Positions 36,837 to 50,500 are shown, numbered from the stretch's first letter. The stretch is 64,000 nt of DNA from Apostichopus japonicus (GCF_037975245.1 NC_092583.1:1700264-1764263); one strand, 5' to 3'. A program made the numbers and translations. Notes: a model not told the origin generated them from the letters alone.

Positions 36837-36867
36837 ATGGAGCTATAAACTCTTTATTGCTCCATGG
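36837..36867. mobile_element. 31-bp micro-insertion, ATGGAGC arms (copy 2)
   Basis: Counterpart of 15128-15158 with the same TCATACA flanks. Confidence 0.55.
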
Positions 36868-37078
36868 TCATACAGGCATACCGTATCTTCAGCGGGTGCC
36901 AGTTAACATTGGTCAATATGCTCACGTTTCTGAAGGAAATCTTTGCAGATTTACTCAACAACTCAAAACGACCTCTTAAATTCCCGATTGCCCGTAAATG
37001 AACACATGTGAAGACATGCTTTTAGAAAATCATTACTCGAGATAGGAATACACTAGAGAGCTTCCCATAGCTTTATTT

Positions 37079-37219
37079 TGCACATAAGACAGCCTGCATC
37101 AATAAACAACCTTTTTCCGAGGGGGTCACATGGACTTTTTTTTTGTCTTCAAAGGTTTGAACCAGGGACCTCAGGTACTGCAGACGTGTACTCTCCCGTT
37201 CTGCCACCTCACCGCTCCA
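37079..37219 (-). repeat. tRNA-derived SINE or tRNA pseudogene in intron (copy 2)
   Basis: Counterpart of 15370-15510 with the same A and B boxes. Confidence 0.55.
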
Positions 37220-37771
37220 ATCTGACAATAAAGGAATTTACCCCTGTTCGACCTCGCAAGAGGTCCTACGGGGGAGATTATAGATACATAGACTTGTCAT
37301 GTCATTTAATGGACCTGACAGAGAATACCCAAATCTGAGGACACTGATTGGTCAATTTTTGTGTGCCACAGTGTTGAGGCACAGAAGCTATGCCTTATGT
37401 GTGCTAGTTTTTATAATTCTTTTTTTCATTTTAAAGACTTTTAGGTTCTCCCTAATAATGAAGAAAAAAGAATTAATTGCTGTCTCATCTCAAATTTATC
37501 AGGGATTCCATGAAGGAATTCTCTATGCATCTATCCTCTGCTTGTTTTTTTTTTAGGAAAAGAGATGCATACTATAACATATAAGAATAGCCGCTTGTCT
37601 CTCTTCTTTATTCAACTCATATCCACAGGTAATTTATATTGCCAACATTAAGATATGAGTAGAACAAAAGGTTTGTCATATCAGTATTGCAAAAATATGG
37701 GACAAAATCATGGAAAAATTGCTGTAAATGTACCATCATGTTTCATAGTGTGACCCATATATGTTCTACTG

Positions 37772-38454
37772 TGGTAAAATCATGGTACAATTATGGTAAA
37801 TTTACCATAGTATAATTGCACCGTATAGTTTTACCCTATTTTTACTGTGGTTAATCATGGCACAATTGTAGGAATTTCACCTATGTAGTTTATGTACCAT
37901 ATTAACTTACCCTACTTTTACTACAGAAATATCATGGTAAAACTATGGTAAATTTACCATAGTAAATGTACCACACTTTTACCCTACTTTTACCGCGGTA
38001 ATATAATGGTAAAACTGCGGTAAATTTACCGTAGTAAATGTACTACACTTTTACCCTACTTTTACCGCGGTAATACCATGGTAAAATTGTGGTAAATTTA
38101 CCGTAGTAAATGTACCACACTTTTACCGCGGTAGTACCATGGTAAAACTGTGGTAAATTTACCGCGGTAAATGTACCGCACTTTTACCCTACTTATACCG
38201 TGGTAATATCATGGTAAAACTGCGGTAAATTTACCGCGGTAAATGTACCGCACTTTTACCCTACTTTTACCGCGGTAATATAATGGTAAAACTGCGGTAA
38301 ATTTACCGCACTTTTACCATACTTTTACCGCGGTAATACCATGGTAAAAATGCGGTAACTTGTTGTACCGCGGTTGATTTTACCACAATTTTACCACACA
38401 TTTACCCTATTTACCACACATTTACCATAGTTTACCGCGGTAAAATTAGGGTAC
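37772..38454 (+). repeat. Intronic TTTACC/GGTAAA palindrome array (copy 2)
   Basis: Counterpart of 16063-16745. Confidence 0.85.
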
Positions 38455-39219
38455 ATTTTTTGCTGGGATAGTTGCACACTGTATGTACTATGTATTGTGT
38501 ATGTAGCGCAATTTGGTATATATAGACTTACCGTTACGCGTGGCTACCAATGTATTACAGAATACATTTGTTTGTTTGGAGGGGGGAAAATCAGTCATAT
38601 TCCTCACATTCAAACATCAAATTATATTTTACTAATGAAATAACATGTCTTGAACTCATCAAACTATCAAAAGTCCAGCAAATTTCATCAAAATAATTTC
38701 AAATCCATGGGCAAAAAAGTACATTGTTTGTATCATAACCTCATTTACATATTTGCATATCTAATTAGCTTAATTATAAAAAAATTATAAAAATTAAAAC
38801 CTCATTTCAATACCTATCTGTCAATACTTGGGTCCCTATTGACAAAATGAACAGATTTTAAATAATTACAATGTGTAAATATTTCCCCCCAGGGGGACAA
38901 TTATATGATCACAACATGGGAAAGAGGAGATAGGCCTAATTATCTTAGTAAGAAACACTTTTACCACTCAAAATCTTTGGTTGGATGGAGCGGACGTTAG
39001 ACCAATCTCCAATGGTTTTCAAATGGCCGCCCAATCCTTTGTTTTGACAATTATTGGAAACCCCTTCTAATGTCGAAAGGAGATGATGAGAGGGGGTGGG
39101 GAGGGGGCTGGAACAAAAAAAAAGGTTTTTTCGTTCACTAGACTTCTTGAAAAATTAGTTTCAACGAATTAATGTGATGAAATAAATGTTGTCACCGTTT
39201 TTTCGATTTCCATTTGAAG

Positions 39220-40288
39220 GTTAACTGCAGGACTTTACCGAAGCTTTGCGCCTCTCGCTGAGTTAGAGTGGGGAGATATGAGTAATAATAATAATAATAA
39301 CACATTGGTTTCCACACATGAGCCAGAATGTTCACCAAAACAGAAGATAGTGTTTATAAAGACACACAAAACAGCGAGTACAACAACTGCTTCCATCTTT
39401 GAGCGATACGGTTATTATCGCAATTTGACGTTCGTTACGGGAAAAAGCCACGTTCTATCCTTTCCTGGCAAATTTAATCGCAAAGATGTGTTATCGTTCC
39501 CTAAGATGAAGAAGAAGACGTTTGACATTTTAGCGAATCACGCCAGATATGATCGTAAGGAGATGAGTCTATTGATACCGAATGCAGTCTACGTCACCAT
39601 CCTACGAAAGCCCGAAGACCAATTGGAATCGGCTTTCGGATATTTCGAAATGTACAAAACGATTAATAAACTAGAGGGAGAAACACATTTGGAGGCTTAT
39701 ATGAAAGACCCGAAGAAATATTGGAAAAAGTTTAAAATGTGGCAACTGAGTAGAAATGGACAATTATTCGATTTAGGTTTCGAGCATGAGTTCGATGAGG
39801 ATGACGTCAAATTAGAGGGCGCAATTCAAGACTTGGACGAGGAATTGGACCTTGTTTTGATCAGAGAATATTACGACGAGTCTCTCATTCTATTAAGAAA
39901 ATTATTGTGTTGGGATTATGAAGATATTTTATACATATCAGCTGGGGTCAGAAGTTCAAGTCATCGATTTCAGAAAAGTGACGAATTAATAGCGAAGATT
40001 AAAAAATGGAACCATGGAGATGTTTTACTATATGATCACTTCAATCGGACATTTTGGAAGAAAGTAGATGCTTACGGTAAAGATTTTCAGAGAGACTTGA
40101 AATTTTTTAGACAATTAAACCAGGAAGCTTTTGATCAATGTATCGATTCTTATAGACTTGACAGAGAAGATAGGAGAGAAGATAAATTTGTACTTAAGAA
40201 TAATACAGAAAGGTGCACCAGGATTCTAAGAGCCGACATCGGATACACGAAACTTATTCGAACTTATATGAAAAAGAAATATGGATGA
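39220..40288 (+). CDS. gal3st-like: Galactose-3-O-sulfotransferase-like, exon 2, copy 2
   Basis: Encodes the same predicted protein as copy 1, with the PAPS-binding KTHKTAS loop and all family blocks intact. The acceptor TTTGAAG|G and the 4018-bp intron length (35202-39219) match copy 1. No stop, frameshift or lost key residue is seen, so the copy looks functional. An internal ATG at 39278 would give the shorter 336-residue form. Confidence 0.88.
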
Positions 40289-40693
40289 TTGCCCAAGAAA
40301 TTACAATAGGTTCATTGAACTTATAATATTATTGTTGTTGTTGTTATTTTATAATCATTATTATTATTATGATTATTATTATTCGGATGAATTGTCACTT
40401 ATAGGCCTACGTATAACGTATGGTCTGTGATAACGTATAATCAATAGAAGACCAACACTGTTTTTTAAAGCGATCGTTGATAAGTGCTATTTTTTCTTCT
40501 TCTTTTATTTGCTGTAATTGTAGACCTTTGGACTTTCAGATTATATATATCGAAGGAAACCGTCGTGAGTAATTCTTGCCTATTTCAACCGTTCCACCTT
40601 AGAATGTTAGACTCGCGTATTAGTTACTGAATAGCTATGTTAGGATAGACAAGCCAATACATACATACATCCATAGGCCTACATGCATACTCA

Positions 40694-40784
40694 CATACAT
40701 ACATACATACATACATACATACATACATACATACATACATACATACATACATACATACATACATACATACATACATACATACAT

Positions 40785-40853
<69 letters not shown>

Positions 40854-41210
40854 TACATACATACATACATACATACATACATACATACATACATACATAC
40901 ATACATACATACATACATACATACATACATACATACATACATACATACATACATACATACATACATACATACATACATACATACATACATACATACATAC
41001 ATACATACATACATACATACATACATACATACATACATACATACATACATACATACATACATACATACATACATACATACATACATACATACATACATAC
41101 ATACATACATACATACATACATACATACATACATACATACATACATACATACACCCATACATACATACATACATACATACATACATACATACATACATAC
41201 ATACATACAT
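40694..41210 (+). repeat. CATA microsatellite, about 517 bp (unit 2)
   Basis: Shorter counterpart of 18985-19916 with a CA-rich interruption near 40801-40848 and one CCCATA variant near 41153. There is no CATG block. Confidence 0.97.
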
Positions 41211-42837
41211 GGTTATTATAGCTCATTGATATCGCCTTACGTCATTTGCCCTGCTATCAGGGTTGTGCCATTTACGAAAGGAAAGAAGGTTTTAATACTC
41301 TCGTTTCCTTTTCGTCGGAGCGTGGGTGGGGCAAGGGGGCTGTGAGTTGGACTGGAGGTTGTAAAAGAGGAGAAGGGGGGAATGGACCTCCTCTCGTGGG
41401 ATTTACGCGCGTCAAATTCTTCAGAATTTTCCAGATATTTATCAGCAAAGTTTGAATCTCAGGTTTTCAGGGTGCCTGAGAAAATGTTTTAGAATGTTTC
41501 GTCTAGCCTTTTTCCTAGATCCCACGTACCTCTTCATCGATAGCATACGTCTTAAAACTGTCATAGTTAATTCTCACGTTGAAGACGTTATCAATCTGTT
41601 TGTTTGTTTGTTTGTTTTTAAAGGGTGTCTTTAGGCAGAAAATTCATTTTGATATGTTTGTAGACCACTAGCCAATCACTGCTTCGAGTCCAGATTGTGT
41701 GTTTCTAGACCACTTTTAGTGTTTGAGAAATTACCCTTTAAAATAGCTAAGGTACAACAATTAAAGTGGCTGAACTATACAGCCTAATAAACACGGACTA
41801 TATTATTTAGGTCATATGCGGCACAAAAACTCAATGGCAATCATAAGACTTCAAATGACATGTTAGTTCCAACGAAGTTTCAAAGAGAAATGGTATCTTG
41901 AAAGTCACCACAGGGTAACTCTATTGTTTATATACTATTTTTGGATTACCATTAACATTTAGACTTATACTGAGGATCTGACGTCGTCATCAGACAAAGG
42001 CCTTTAAAGGAGCATTCCAGCGATTTAAAATCTCTTAAAAAATGTGAATATCTAGCAACATAGAACAGCTAAAGACACATTACTAACAAAATCTTTTTCC
42101 TTGGACTATAACATATCAAGACTAAATTCTAGCGAAAGTCAGCCTTTAAGTTCCTATCGTTCGAATGAACTCCTCATAATGTGCACTCCCCTCCCCACCC
42201 CCACCACAGAAAAAAAGTTGGGTTTCAAGTACTTATTGCAATATGTTACTAACCCTATAATACAACCCTACCCCTCCGTTGGGTACCGTTACTGCTGGTC
42301 CACCACGTAAAATGTGATAACGTATAGTTAATGCTATGATTATGATTATTATTATTATTAGTAGTAGTAGTAGTATTAGTATTAGTATTATTATTGTTAT
42401 TATTACCACCATTATTATTAGTAATTGGAGTAGTAGTATTGTTATTATTATTGTTCATTTATTCAGTTATTGTTTTTTTGTGTTGTTTAGTTATTTACTT
42501 ATTTGTTTCTATGCTTGCTTCCTTGCTTGTTTGCTTGCTTGTGTGTGATTTCATCATTTGTTGAAACCTTTAGCCTTTGACAAAAGAATTTTTGTATGCT
42601 AATTTTTTTTCGGTATACAAGCATGTGAACGTTGACAAGGACGGTGTTATTTGAAGGAACAATTAACATTTAAGGTGTGCAAAAAAAAACCTTTCATGTT
42701 TTTGTGACAACAGAATTGAATTCAAGTTCGGTAATTCACGGTCATTTGCGATTTTTCACTTTTTTATATTTTTGTTTACGTTTTATATCACTCAGAATAA
42801 ATTTGAACCTAGCAGCCCATATTGCCACAGTTCTCAG

Positions 42838-42838
<1 letters not shown>

Positions 42839-42879
<41 letters not shown>

Positions 42880-43360
42880 AATACGACTTATAATGCGCAC
42901 ACACCACTCAAAGAATGTTCATGGCGCAATTGACAATGAGAAATGATACAAATAATACAGAATAATACAAAACAATGACAGAAGAAAAACTTAATGGTAT
43001 AAGATCATATAAAAGCTTTTGTCATTAAGTGGGATTTGATGCTCTTCTTAAAGTTAGAGAGAGTAGATGCTTGTCTGATTTTTTAGGGGAGTTGGTTCCA
43101 TAAGCGAGGGGCAGAAACAATAAATGACCTACCCCCCCCCTCCCCCCCAAGAATGTTTGGACTTAATTTCAGATAATAAAAATTGAGAGCTGGATCTTAG
43201 ATTACGAGAGGGGACATAAATATGTAATAAGTCAGAAATATACATTGGACCATATCCTTTAGGTGATTTATAAACAATAAAGACATTTTATACATAATAC
43301 GATATTTTACAGGTAGCCAGTGCAGGTTTTTTAAGACAGGGTGGATATGACAATGCTTAT
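42839..43360 (-). pseudogene. 5'-truncated CR1/L2-like LINE end (unit 2)
   Basis: Counterpart of 21541-22060, with the same broken frames and a trinucleotide tail longer by two repeats. The C-run inside it also differs in length. Confidence 0.8.
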
Positions 43361-43489
43361 GTGTTAGTATATGTTACCTTTTGCTTATTTTTTGCCAATT
43401 TTTGTGTCGATAGAGATTTTTTCTGCTTCTTAATATGATATTTAAGGCTGTTTGTTTATTGCTTTTTAAGTTTCACATCAGTGTACACA

Positions 43490-43925
43490 TGTATATAAGT
43501 GAGTGTTCACACATCAAATGAGTGTTCACCAATATATCGAAGATTCACAGGCTAATGCATATATAATGAGTGTTCACACAAATACAAAATGTACACACAC
43601 ATAGATAATGAGTGTTCACACATAAAATAAGTGTTCACACATACATCGATTATTCACAGGCTAATGCATATATAATGCATATATAATGAGTGTTCACACA
43701 GGTAATAGGTGTACACACATATAGATAATGAGTGTTCACACATAAAATGAGTGTTCACCGATATATCGATTATTCACAGGCTAATGCATATATAATGAGT
43801 GTTCTTACAAATAATAGGTGTACACACATGATAATGAGTGTTCACACATAAAATGAGTGTTCACAAACATATCGATTATTGACTTTTAAAATCATACTGT
43901 TCACCCCTACAAATGAGTGTTCATA
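43490..43925 (+). repeat. GAGTGTTCAC tandem array (unit 2)
   Basis: Counterpart of 22190-22625 with only isolated base changes. It lies just before the unit 2/unit 3 junction. Confidence 0.85.
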
Positions 43926-45495
43926 AATCAATCTTTAATTCATGTGCTTACGTATAGAATGGTTATGGGTCATAACTGCTGTTCATATGAAAACTATGCT
44001 TTCGCATATATAAGCTTTCAGACAAGTTATATTTGCAAAGCCCATTCCATTAATTAACATTTTTTTAATTTACGAATTGTATAGTCAAAGCGTAATTAAC
44101 GCTTTTTTTTAATATCTATTGCAATTCAATATTGAGACTAGGAAATACATTTTTGGCAATATCATGTACCTTGTTCTGATTTTCTTGTTCCATTTATCTA
44201 AGATTTCTTCACAAAAAAAAACCCGTTTCAATACACCGAAAATAGAAATTAATTTATGAGAGTGCAGGATTATTAAAATGATAACTCTTATCAATAAAAC
44301 ATATTGACCACCTTGTTATATACATTATTTAATATTTCTGTCAATTTCTGTCAGTGATTTACTTGATTTCACGATCAACTCTACATCTTTCCTAACTATA
44401 TTACTGGATATTCTCAGTGCCCACTGTAGGCGCGTAGCGAGGAAGTTGCCAAGGGAGGGGCGAAGCCTGTAGACAAACTATCTAAGCGTAGAATAAAATT
44501 TTGGCCGAAAGTGCCTCCCAGATGGCTGGAAATGGCACTTCCCAGGCCTTGTAAGTTGCATCTAAGCATTTTCTACTTTGAAATTACTAGCGATATCATA
44601 AAAAATATGCTCAAGGGGGTGGCGGTCGCCCCTTCGCCCCCCCCCCCTTGGCTATGTGCCTGGCCCGCTCGAGGTAGAATCTCATCATTCTGAGAACTGA
44701 GTTACTTTGGGTTTATTTGCTTTCGAAATATTTAAGATATTTAAATCTCACAACAATATATATATTTCATCGAGATGACTATTCAAGCATCATTTCTAAC
44801 AATGAAGGAAAAGTTGAAAATTTCCAAATTCTCCAGTACTTGTTTTTAATATTCATTTATAATAGGTTAGAAAAAATAGGTTACTTAGTGGAAGCCATAA
44901 TTACAAGCTCATTAACCATCACTTGAGGATAGAACTCTTAAAGGGATGTGGTTGGTGGTTACGAAGAGCATTTTATAGTTTTATCGACTCCTATATAGAA
45001 TCACGCAGAGACCAGTTAAATCAGGTTACCATGCAAAATTAGAGGGCAGCATGTTTTTTATTTAAACCTTCTGCAAAGTATAAGAAATAAGTAGTACAGA
45101 TCAAAACTAGAAAAATACTGAGTGATACTAGAAAGAAAAAAAACAGCTTATCTAAGACAAGTCAAGTGAAGAGATATCAATATATATGTGGAAAAGTAAT
45201 AAAACAAGAAATTCATACGAAATTCACAATGAAGAACTAACGTGACAACAAGTACATGAGAACATAAGTATACACATGGGAATATACAAATACATAGGCC
45301 TATACAGAAAAGTAATTTATTCACTCAATTTATTCAATATATTAATAACGTCACAAAATATGTATATGCATGGATGTATATGTGTGTATATCAAGATCCA
45401 TCATATACATTACAACTACTTGTTTAATCTGAAATGTTATCAAACGTCCAACCGGGTCTGTCACTGACCGCTGCAGCGCTGCAATGCGCGTATAA

Positions 45496-45702
45496 AGGAC
45501 GTGTTGACAATATGCTTATACCATATAGCTATAGGCTATACGTTAGGACGGGTTGGCAATATACTTATACTAGCTAGACTATAAGTTAGGACGGGTTGGC
45601 TATAAGCTTATACTAGCTAGGCTATAAGTTAATTAGTACGGGTTGGCTATAAGATTATACTAGGTAGGCTATAAGTCGGACGGGTTGGGAATGGCTGTAA
45701 GC
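45496..45702 (+). repeat. Tandem array, 43-47-bp monomer (unit 3 copy)
   Basis: Counterpart of 1251-1455. Its last monomer reads AAGTCGGACGGG in place of AAGTTAGGACGGG. This marks the start of the diverged part of unit 3. Confidence 0.85.
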
Positions 45703-45973
45703 CATATCTGAGGATATCATAGTTCGACGCAACATTTAGCTGCAGCATTCCACAAGAGATGCCTTTATTCGTTCTTATCCTCCATTATAATCACCATCGT
45801 AATAATGGGCTTGAAGCATTACGAAGATTACAACCGTAACTGCAAAGACCTTGAAGCCTGACATCTCTCCATCATCTTAATCACCCTATGCTTATTCCAT
45901 CACACCATGGAGCTATAAACAGACAAAGAGCTTACGGATTATATGGAGTACAACTCCCATGTCTAAGTGTTTG

Positions 45974-46796
45974 TGTAAGAAAGGGTCAGACGACACAGAA
46001 ATAAGTACAGTAGGACAGCAGCAGCTATAAAGTTCGTATGAATCTATTCTCTGGTAGGCTCATTCGAATCTATGGTAAAACATGAAACAATAAAATATAA
46101 TAAGTAACTGGTAAGATAATTATACGTAATACTCAAGTGTCAGTCTATATGTCATGTAATCGTTTATTCGAAGCGTTCTCAGAATGTTGGAGACACTTAC
46201 CACTTTGCCGGCGACTGCTGTCCCCATTTACAGGTTAGCCAGGTTAGCCAGGTAAGCAGTCAGTACGAATCATTCATGAAGCACTGGATGTTGGATATAA
46301 AGAATACAGGCAATCTAACCAGCATAAGCAAACAATCTCTCACTTGGGCTGCAGCATTATTTACATGGATCTGGAATTACAATTTACACTGATCTAAACA
46401 ACTCTTGATTCGTCGAATACCTTAACATACGTTCTTGGCGCAAAATTAACACTGCAAACTACATGGACCAATTACGCGACACTCTAGGCCTGACAAGTAA
46501 ACACATGATATAACAAAATGACGACTTGCACAAAATAACCAGGCACACGTAATCAAACTAATTTCAATAATACTCGACACTTATACAACATCTTACTACA
46601 ACAAAAGGTCCAAAATGATCTATAAACTTAAGTTCATCAGATGTTTCAGTTAAAATACAGGTTAGCAGAACAGAGCGAAATTATGACAGTTTTTCGCTTT
46701 ACTTGGGCAAACGAACAGCAAGTTTTTGTTAAATCAGAGTTGCCAAGTGAAGTGGTGGCGCACTTCGCAAATAAAGAAGATGGCTCTAATCTTACA
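45974..46796 (+). mobile_element. Probable solo LTR, 823 bp, with 5-bp duplication (unit 3 only)
   Basis: Absent from units 1 and 2. The insert begins TGTAAGA and ends TCTTACA, the short inverted TG...CA ends typical of LTRs, and GTTTG lies on both sides (45969-45973 and 46797-46801). An AATAAA-type signal lies near 46089 and a CTATAAAG string near 46024. No gag or pol coding remains, so recombination between two LTRs is the likely origin. A non-autonomous DNA element with 8-bp flanks (GTTTGTGT) is the main alternative. Orientation is not firmly known. Confidence 0.55.
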
Positions 46797-46847
46797 GTTT
46801 GTGTGTATACAGCTATGCACGAAGAAGTCTAAAGATGATCCGTTTAA

Positions 46848-46870
46848 CCAGGGAGTTAACAACTCCCTGG
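46848..46870. mobile_element. 23-bp palindromic micro-insertion with TTTAA duplication (unit 3 only)
   Basis: Arms CCAGGGAGTT and AACTCCCTGG are separated by three bases. The flanks are TTTAA at 46843-46847 and 46871-46875. Units 1 and 2 lack the palindrome at the matching place (near 1745 and 24715). Confidence 0.7.
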
Positions 46871-46933
46871 TTTAACATCCAGTCTTTTTCCAAACGCGTG
46901 GAAGAGAGTATGGCTGTGTATACACGCGACCTA

Positions 46934-46968
46934 CCAGGGAGTTGTTATGGAACATAACAACTCCCTGG
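46934..46968. mobile_element. 35-bp palindromic micro-insertion with ACCTA duplication (unit 3 only)
   Basis: Arms CCAGGGAGTTGTTATG and CATAACAACTCCCTGG enclose three bases. ACCTA is present at 46929-46933 and 46969-46973. Units 1 and 2 have one ACCTA and no insertion (near 1805 and 24769), so the empty site is seen directly. Confidence 0.75.
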
Positions 46969-47431
46969 ACCTACACAAGTGAATTGGAAAGCCTGAGAAT
47001 ATTGAATATATAGGAACCTACATTGTCTATTATAACTTTAATATTTTATGTTAATTTGTTGTTGTTTTTGGAGAAGTCGATTGGTCTAGAGAAACAAAGA
47101 AGAAACGTGGACTACGATTAAAAAAAGAAGTAAGTGCTACTCTCTTCTCATCATTTTTTTTTTCATTTTTTCGAAAGCAAAGAAAACACGAACAACTTTA
47201 AGATTTGACGTTACAATTTACAATGTTCTGAATAATACAAAGTTAAATATTTAAGAATACAATATACAAAATAATACAAGTAGCAGAGTCAGTTTGATAA
47301 TTCTGGGAGAGATATCGAATTAAAACCAAGAACTGAAGACTTTAGAGGCGGATTTGGTGGTTTCGCTATATGATACAATTGGACGAATAACGAACTGGCT
47401 TGCAAAGTGGGAGGAGCGACCGTACATGCCA

Positions 47432-47537
47432 AGACCAGTTAAGTCAACTTGACTCCTAGTAAACGTGTTGAGACCAGTTAAACACAAGTATACTCGTAGT
47501 GAACTTGTAGAAACTAGTTAAGTCAGCTTGACTCAAA
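47432..47537 (+). repeat. 38-39-bp tandem array (unit 3 copy)
   Basis: Same three monomers as at 2255-2360. From about here on, unit 3 is again nearly identical to the other units. Confidence 0.75.
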
Positions 47538-50500
47538 AAAAAATTGTTTTTTGGCAAAATCCAGTATCATCTTGGAAGCTTTTAGTCAACTTTGCCACAA
47601 AATCGCTTCACAAAAGTTGATGGATTTGTAGTTAAGTTTTTTTTTTGTATTTATCGTCATCAAGCCTTGCAATATGACAGAGTCTACGTTAATCAGTTCT
47701 GTTAATTATATGAAGAGAATTGTTTCATGGTATCCAGATCAAGAAATATTTGATGAAAATTAGAACAAAGCAATTATCAATGTTGAAAAAGGTGACTTAA
47801 TTGTACCGTGTAGTTATTAATGGTATCATGTGTCAGATGAAAAAGACATTTCATTATGTTTTGTTATAATATTTCATTTTCATGGTCTGTTTTTTCTTCA
47901 TCTTCTTCATTTTCTTTGATTATTCTAGCATTTGTAATTCAGTTATGTTCTCAGATATTAATACAAGGGAAGGATATAAAAACTGATTATAATGGACCGA
48001 ACGTTTTGGTTACGCTTTCATTAATTTGTTGTGTGTTGTATCTATGGGCTGGACCCCTCACCACCCCCAACCCCCTCCGCCAAAGAAAATCGCCTCTTGC
48101 CCTTCCATAAAGGATCAGTCCCTAAGTAAGTCGAGCAAAGTTAGAATTTCACGTCTCTCCACCTTTGAAATTTTGCAGGTGCACGTCACTGCGCAAGTCC
48201 TGGATGCACACGCGCTTATTTTCCTTCATATTTTGCCCTATAGGAGTGGTTGTAACTTGTTACTTTCTAACTTAAAGGCATTGAAGACTCGCTCCAAACC
48301 GCGTGCGGCCATCTGAAAAAATTAACTTTCCGTTGCATGCAAGTGAAGTTTTGTTGTAGCTGGACCTGAGATGTCCATCGCTGTATCGTTTGTACACTGT
48401 GCTGTGGGTATTGACCGCAGCTGTATGTACTGACAGTTTACTAGTGTCTAATTACCGACGGTAGCAAGCTGTGTGTGTGTATTTTCTGGGATCGATGGTG
48501 GTGTCTAATACTTTTGTTACACCTCATTCGAAACTAAGTCAGATAACCGGCATTTCTTTTTGCGCTAGTCTTCACACCCTTTAATTAGGCGAACTGCTTC
48601 CGTCGCCATTATTCCCATTTTGTATTCATTTTTTTTTTTCTTATCGGTGTCCCTGTCTCTCTTGTTCTGTCATTTTGATATTTTATTTACACAACATTTT
48701 GCTCTGAGATTGCTACCAAGAACGCAAGGCGCCATAAAATAATTAAAATGAAAAAACAAAACAATTATTAACTTATCAGGTTGATAGCTGTTGTGCGATT
48801 TGTATATCATTGGTACTTAAGTATACAACTTACATAACTGCAGATTTGTAGGCCCGGCGTCGATGTATGCATGCATGGGATAGTGTAGGCCTACCCTTTG
48901 AACTCACATCTTGACATCCGATCCAGTCAACTTTTGAAACCGTTCTATTTACCATAAGGCTGCAGCTCAATGTATTTGTTACCGTACCTTATGTATTAAA
49001 GACACATGGAATCGAGCAAGTGCGCCGATACAAATCACTGAAGTGCTGAATCATTCAAATGGATCCATTACATTAGCAAAATGAGTGTTAGATAAACAAA
49101 GCAACTCCCCTCCCCCCCCCCCCTCCCCCCGTTTCATGTAGGTAACGGTAAATCGTCGAAAAATATCAAGTCGAAAGGAGGATTCAAATGTCGAGATTCA
49201 ATTGTCGTAAATTTTGAGATTTTTTGCGGTGAAATAGTAAGTTGATATTTCCGGGGAAAAAATCGATATATACTTTGAGAATAGATTGGCAAATTTGCGA
49301 CAAACAAAATAGTGAAATATTAACCCAAACAATTGAAATTGCGACTAAGTAGAAATAATATCACTTTTTCGTTCGAAATTCCTATCTATCTATCTATCTG
49401 TCTGTCTGCCTGTCGATTAATTGATAGATTGATTGATTCTTATTCCCCATTCCTATTCATATCCCTATTCTTATGTCATTGTAATTATCATTATTAATTA
49501 AGCGTTTACTTAGCTACAGCCGGACTGGAGTTGTATACCTCCTGACGTCACACGAAGCTAAATCCGATAGAATAACCTCAATGCGGTTTGCAACGCCGGT
49601 AAGCAACTGAATACCCCGATCAGCGCAAAGCTTACAAGAAAAGCAAATACACCAAATGTTCAGAATACACTGGTACGTGGCGAAAGGTCTGTCGGAAGAC
49701 ATTAGATAAAGCGACCTACCACATTAGCATGAAAGGTTAGGCTCGCCAATTTATTTTCTATAATAGGCTACATGTTATCCGGTGAGTACACAGTTAAATT
49801 CTTATTATTCTAATAAGTAGCCTAACATAAAGACCATGTAACATTTCTATCTGTGTTAATGAACTATTATTCAAATATGATGGCGACGGAAGGCTCATAA
49901 AAGGAATCCTTTAATCTCAGAATATCACCTCTCTGTTTGTTTATATATTACTTTGCTAGTTACTTTGACATCATGGTGGTGATTCTGTTTTCTGCTTAAG
50001 AAAATTGCAAGGATGTCGGTAAGGCTCTTTTAATATTTTGTACAGTTTTACCAAAACATATTTTCAGTTTGATTTATATCCCACATAATATAAATATAAA
50101 TGGTGAATAGTTAAATTACAAAAGTCAAAAGAATACAAAGGATAAGTAAGATGAAAAAGGAGAAAAGAACAAAGAACATTTATATTTCGTCTCCGAGAAT
50201 CAAACCCACGAAGCTGTAGTTCTTTCGTGTTAATTTGGCTACAATCTAGTACTATAGGCCTACTGATGCTCAATGCGGTCTGAATAAGGTTACAAGTAGC
50301 CTACCTCTAAAATTAACCTCTTTGTTTTTAGTTTATCAAAATCTTAAAATTCGGTAACATTGTTACAATATTTAATAGTGTAAAATCATATATGGTATAG
50401 TTTAAATGTGTAGGGACACCATTTTTTCCCCCTTCGTATCAACACTGTCTAAGAGATGATTTTTTTAAATTTTTTATCTTCGTTTTTTTCAATTGGTGTA

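Larger units (their letters stand above)
22946..44244 (+). repeat. Tandem duplication unit 2 (about 21.3 kb)
   Basis: Second copy of the block. It keeps an intact TTAA site at 30640-30643 where unit 1 has an insertion, and has a shorter CATA array. Its first 1.4 kb is the odd one out among the three units. For example it reads TGACGTCACG near 23065, where units 1 and 3 read TGATTTCACG. Further along it agrees with unit 3 against unit 1 at several single-base differences. Confidence 0.95.

Noticed and set aside
46641-46832. 63-codon frame at the right end of the solo LTR
   Set aside because: It crosses the LTR boundary into flanking DNA, so it cannot be an element gene, and it matches no family.
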